Assembly: GCF_000003815.2 (NCBI RefSeq)
Contig: NC_049991.1
Span: 12,310,955 to 12,374,954, forward strand
Length of the DNA stretch: 64,000 nt
Reading direction: 5' to 3'
From: Branchiostoma floridae
Taxonomy: Eukaryota; Chordata; Leptocardii; Amphioxiformes; Branchiostomatidae
Every line of letters starts with the position of its first letter. Positions within the stretch are counted from its first letter, which is position 1. This document shows, in pieces, positions 61,701-64,000 of this stretch. A program made the position numbers and the translations under genes. Below the pieces are notes generated by a model, which worked only from the letters and a program-made list of their open reading frames with translations, ran no database searches and was not told the origin of the DNA.

Positions 61701-63704
61701 TATAACCTGATACACAAAGTATTTAAGTTGATCTTACTTCATTAATTATAAGGCCTATAAATAGCAGTAGAGGACACTAGAAATGGATATTTGATTAATA
61801 AGTGTGCTTCCCTTTCAATATAAATTTGAGATTACATCTCAAGAAAATCAGGATGTCATACCCAGCAATGCCATAAACGTATAAATGTCTTGACTCACTT
61901 TTTTTTCAAATACACTTTGATCTCTACAACAGGATAAAAAACGGAGATTTACTTCCGAACGTTTCGAGTGACATACAACACAGTGTCACTAGAGTTAAAC
62001 TGGCAGGACAATTCAATACAAGTACAGCTAGCTAGATACACTGCTTGACTCACGTTGTTTGAGTGCTGAGTTATCTACAAACGTCTGACACATCTCCACA
62101 AACTTCTCCAGCCCAGCGATCTTGCCAGCCACTCGGACACACAGCTTGGCCACATCCTCGGTCAGGTCGCTGGGTAGGGACTCACAGTACACGTAGTGTA
62201 GCACCGTGTAGATCACATCTTTGGACTGTCCCGTCAGCGGGCAGGGGGACTTGGTCCAGTCCACAGAGGGGCACACACTCCCAGCTATGATTTTGTGGAT
62301 TTTGAACTGAGGGAGAAGAAAGCAGCATCACCCAAAGTCTGACATTTTTCATGACAAACAAGATGGAGGTCCACAAATATTACTTTTTCTAAACCTCATT
62401 TGTTAGTACGATCCACACTTGTCTTTTCTAATGCTATGCACATAGCAGTATCCATACACATAGCACAGGAAGGATAATATCATTACCCAAGGTGGAAGAT
62501 GGATTAAAGGCCTCAGGGTAACTACAGATTAGATGATAGATCAAGCCCAGAGTCATGACCATCTCAGTGAAAATGTAAAGTACTGTGCACTACAATGCAG
62601 AGTGATTTGAAAATCTTTGATATATACTACTAGAAAGGCCAGGAAAATGCAGAATGTTTTCCTGTAGGATTTTTGTGTAAATATAGTACACATGTACAGT
62701 CCTGGGTTGCAAGTTTTCCCACATAGCCAGGACTGGACTATTCAAAATTAATCATATTCAAGCAACTTTTTCAATGATAAAAGTTTTAAAAAAAAGACAG
62801 TTATTCTTACATCAGTCCCATCATCTGCCTTGACTGACACATCTGAGAAATACCCCTCCTCCAGGGCACTTAGAAGGGAGTAAGGAGAATCTGGACCTTG
62901 GTCTGATGGGGACATCTATGGAATACAAAAAAACGTGCTCAGGAAATGACGGTCACAATCATTGTCCCAACAGCAAATAATCAGAAGCATTCACATACAT
63001 CATTTTAAAAATTGATCCAGGAATAAAACAGCAACATTCTTTTTTTTTTCATATGAACAGTCATGTATACAAAAGCGAGGCACAGCTCATTTCTCCTTAC
63101 CTTTCTACATTGTAAAATGAAGGACTTCTCATATGTCAGAACCATGTGGTCACCTGGTAACTCTCCAGGAAAGTCAGCCTGAGACAAACGAGTTGATATT
63201 TTGATACACAAAATTAAAGACAGTGTTTTTGTTAGAACTCACAGTAATAGAAATATTAAATATGTAAAACATTCAAAAATAATCAATATGATGATTGAGA
63301 GGAAGATTGCGATATAAATTTCTTGAAGGGTACAGAAGAAATAGAATCTAGACAATCACAATTGTTTCAAGTAAAACTGCTCTTATATACACTTTGAGTT
63401 GCAAAATGGTATTTTCAATGTTTGCAGATATCTAAGAACATGAGTAAATGAACTGTTCTGTGTATCAGAATAAAATGTTTCTATACGTCAATGAAGGTTA
63501 GACATTCAGGTAATAAGATAAGTTACTCAAGCAACTAGATATGATTTTCCAAAATCATATCCAACTGCTTTTAAAAGTACAACTGCTTTTTGATGTTTCT
63601 ATACTTCATTATAAAACTAATACTATGGACCTCACCTTGAATGCTATAACATCACCAGTTGATGTTCCCCCATACCTCAGTACTGCAGGGTCACCCAGTA
63701 TAAC
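52752..63704 (-). CDS. Large double-BTB protein with UBA-like C-terminus (5' end missing)
   Basis: Nineteen exons can be chained, every junction GT-AG and in frame, for 829 codons before the stop. From the right: 63704-63636, 63178-63101, 62915-62811, 62306-62054, 61619-61437, 60865-60766, 59218-59107, 58727-58584, 57951-57869, 57679-57604, 57327-57223, 56995-56768, 56449-56323, 55593-55431, 54995-54860, 54461-54348, 53850-53735, 53453-53345, 52940-52752. Residues about 71-128 look like a first BTB/POZ domain (YFSDVSVKADDG, FKIHKIIAG). A helical middle follows. A second, clearer BTB spans about 530-700 (LADMTFHVI, EIHAHRVIVAARCDWFRRAL, FLEYLYVGNL), with BACK-like helices after it. The last 45 residues (LDACLSALRDIVGDDVPQEE to NRALNFFF) resemble HBS1-N/UBA-type ubiquitin-binding folds. 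BTB proteins often recruit Cullin-3, so a ubiquitin-ligase adaptor role is plausible but not shown. I do not recognise the exact ortholog. The start is off the window. Confidence 0.85.
54295..54318. repeat. (TAC)n microsatellite
   Basis: Run of about seven ACT/TAC units in an intron of the BTB gene, 30 bases downstream of an exon. Confidence 0.85.
56154..56172. repeat. Poly-G run
   Basis: An uninterrupted G tract of about 18 bases in an intron of the BTB gene; such tracts are prone to length errors in assemblies. Confidence 0.9.
58201..58487. mobile_element. hAT-like MITE in a BTB-gene intron
   Basis: Inverted ends CAGGGTTCGAAATACC and, on the other strand, CAGGGCTCGAAATACTT, with ATCAA directly outside both (58196-58200 and 58488-58492). 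The CAGGG terminus is typical of hAT elements, although their target duplications are usually 8 bases. Interior GTGCAGGT-type motifs repeat in both orientations. No coding capacity. Confidence 0.75.
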
Positions 63705-64000
63705 CTAGGTAAGGGGAGAGGGAACAACTCAGAAGAATTGACAGTGCACATAATGCACAATAAAGGACAACCTACACAGCACAACAGATCTAGATTGGGT
63801 GGTATTTGGATATCTGTTGCAAGTTCCAAAGTCAATCCAACTATCCAAAACATGAAACCTTTCAATCCCAGTGAAAAAGCTATTCCATTTGATTTATCTA
63901 TCTCATTTATTTGATGCAAAAATACATCAAACTGTAATTTTTGCAATTGTCAATTCCACTCCAACCCCTAGCTAGACATAACAAGATAGATAAATACATA

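Overview
The window looks like invertebrate chordate DNA, most likely amphioxus (Branchiostoma). That is inference from intron-rich genes with ordinary GT-AG introns, dense short inverted-repeat transposons, and a complete Rho-GDI that resembles deuterostome versions. No database search was possible. A run of 100 Ns at 26213-26312 shows this is a draft assembly, so small indels may be assembly errors.

Layout. 1-15000 holds no protein-coding exon I can support. It contains a CpG-rich candidate promoter with a first exon near 930-1032, a ~5 kb inverted-repeat DNA element (2906-7953), a smaller one (12268-13823), and several short or tandem repeats. 15007-18757 (+) is a complete five-exon Rho GDP-dissociation inhibitor gene of 197 aa, with MITE-like insertions in its introns. 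18758-22193 is intergenic.

22194-50263 is the main feature: a cluster of nine two-exon genes with one shared design. Exon 1 encodes an N-terminal part and a two-helix membrane hairpin. A phase-2 intron follows in seven of the nine genes as read; genes A and F fit phase 2 only if a small frame shift in exon 1 is allowed. Exon 2 encodes a proline-rich cytosolic tail that ends in PPPSYEDAV-like PPxY motifs. Such motifs are classic ligands of WW domains in NEDD4-family ubiquitin ligases. I call the genes A, C, D, B, B2, D2, E, F and G in map order. D(-), B(-), B2(+), D2(+) form a mirror-image block, evidently an inverted duplication of a gene pair. E and F form a tandem pair. A, C and G form a second subfamily. 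The set looks like a lineage-expanded family of membrane adaptors; the function is inferred, not shown.

52752-63704 (-) is the 3' part of a large gene, with 19 exons traced and 829 codons that stay in frame across every junction. It encodes a protein with two BTB/POZ-like regions, helical middle segments and a C-terminal HBS1-N/UBA-like helix bundle. Its start lies beyond the right edge. No tRNA, rRNA, CRISPR array or virus-derived element was recognised.
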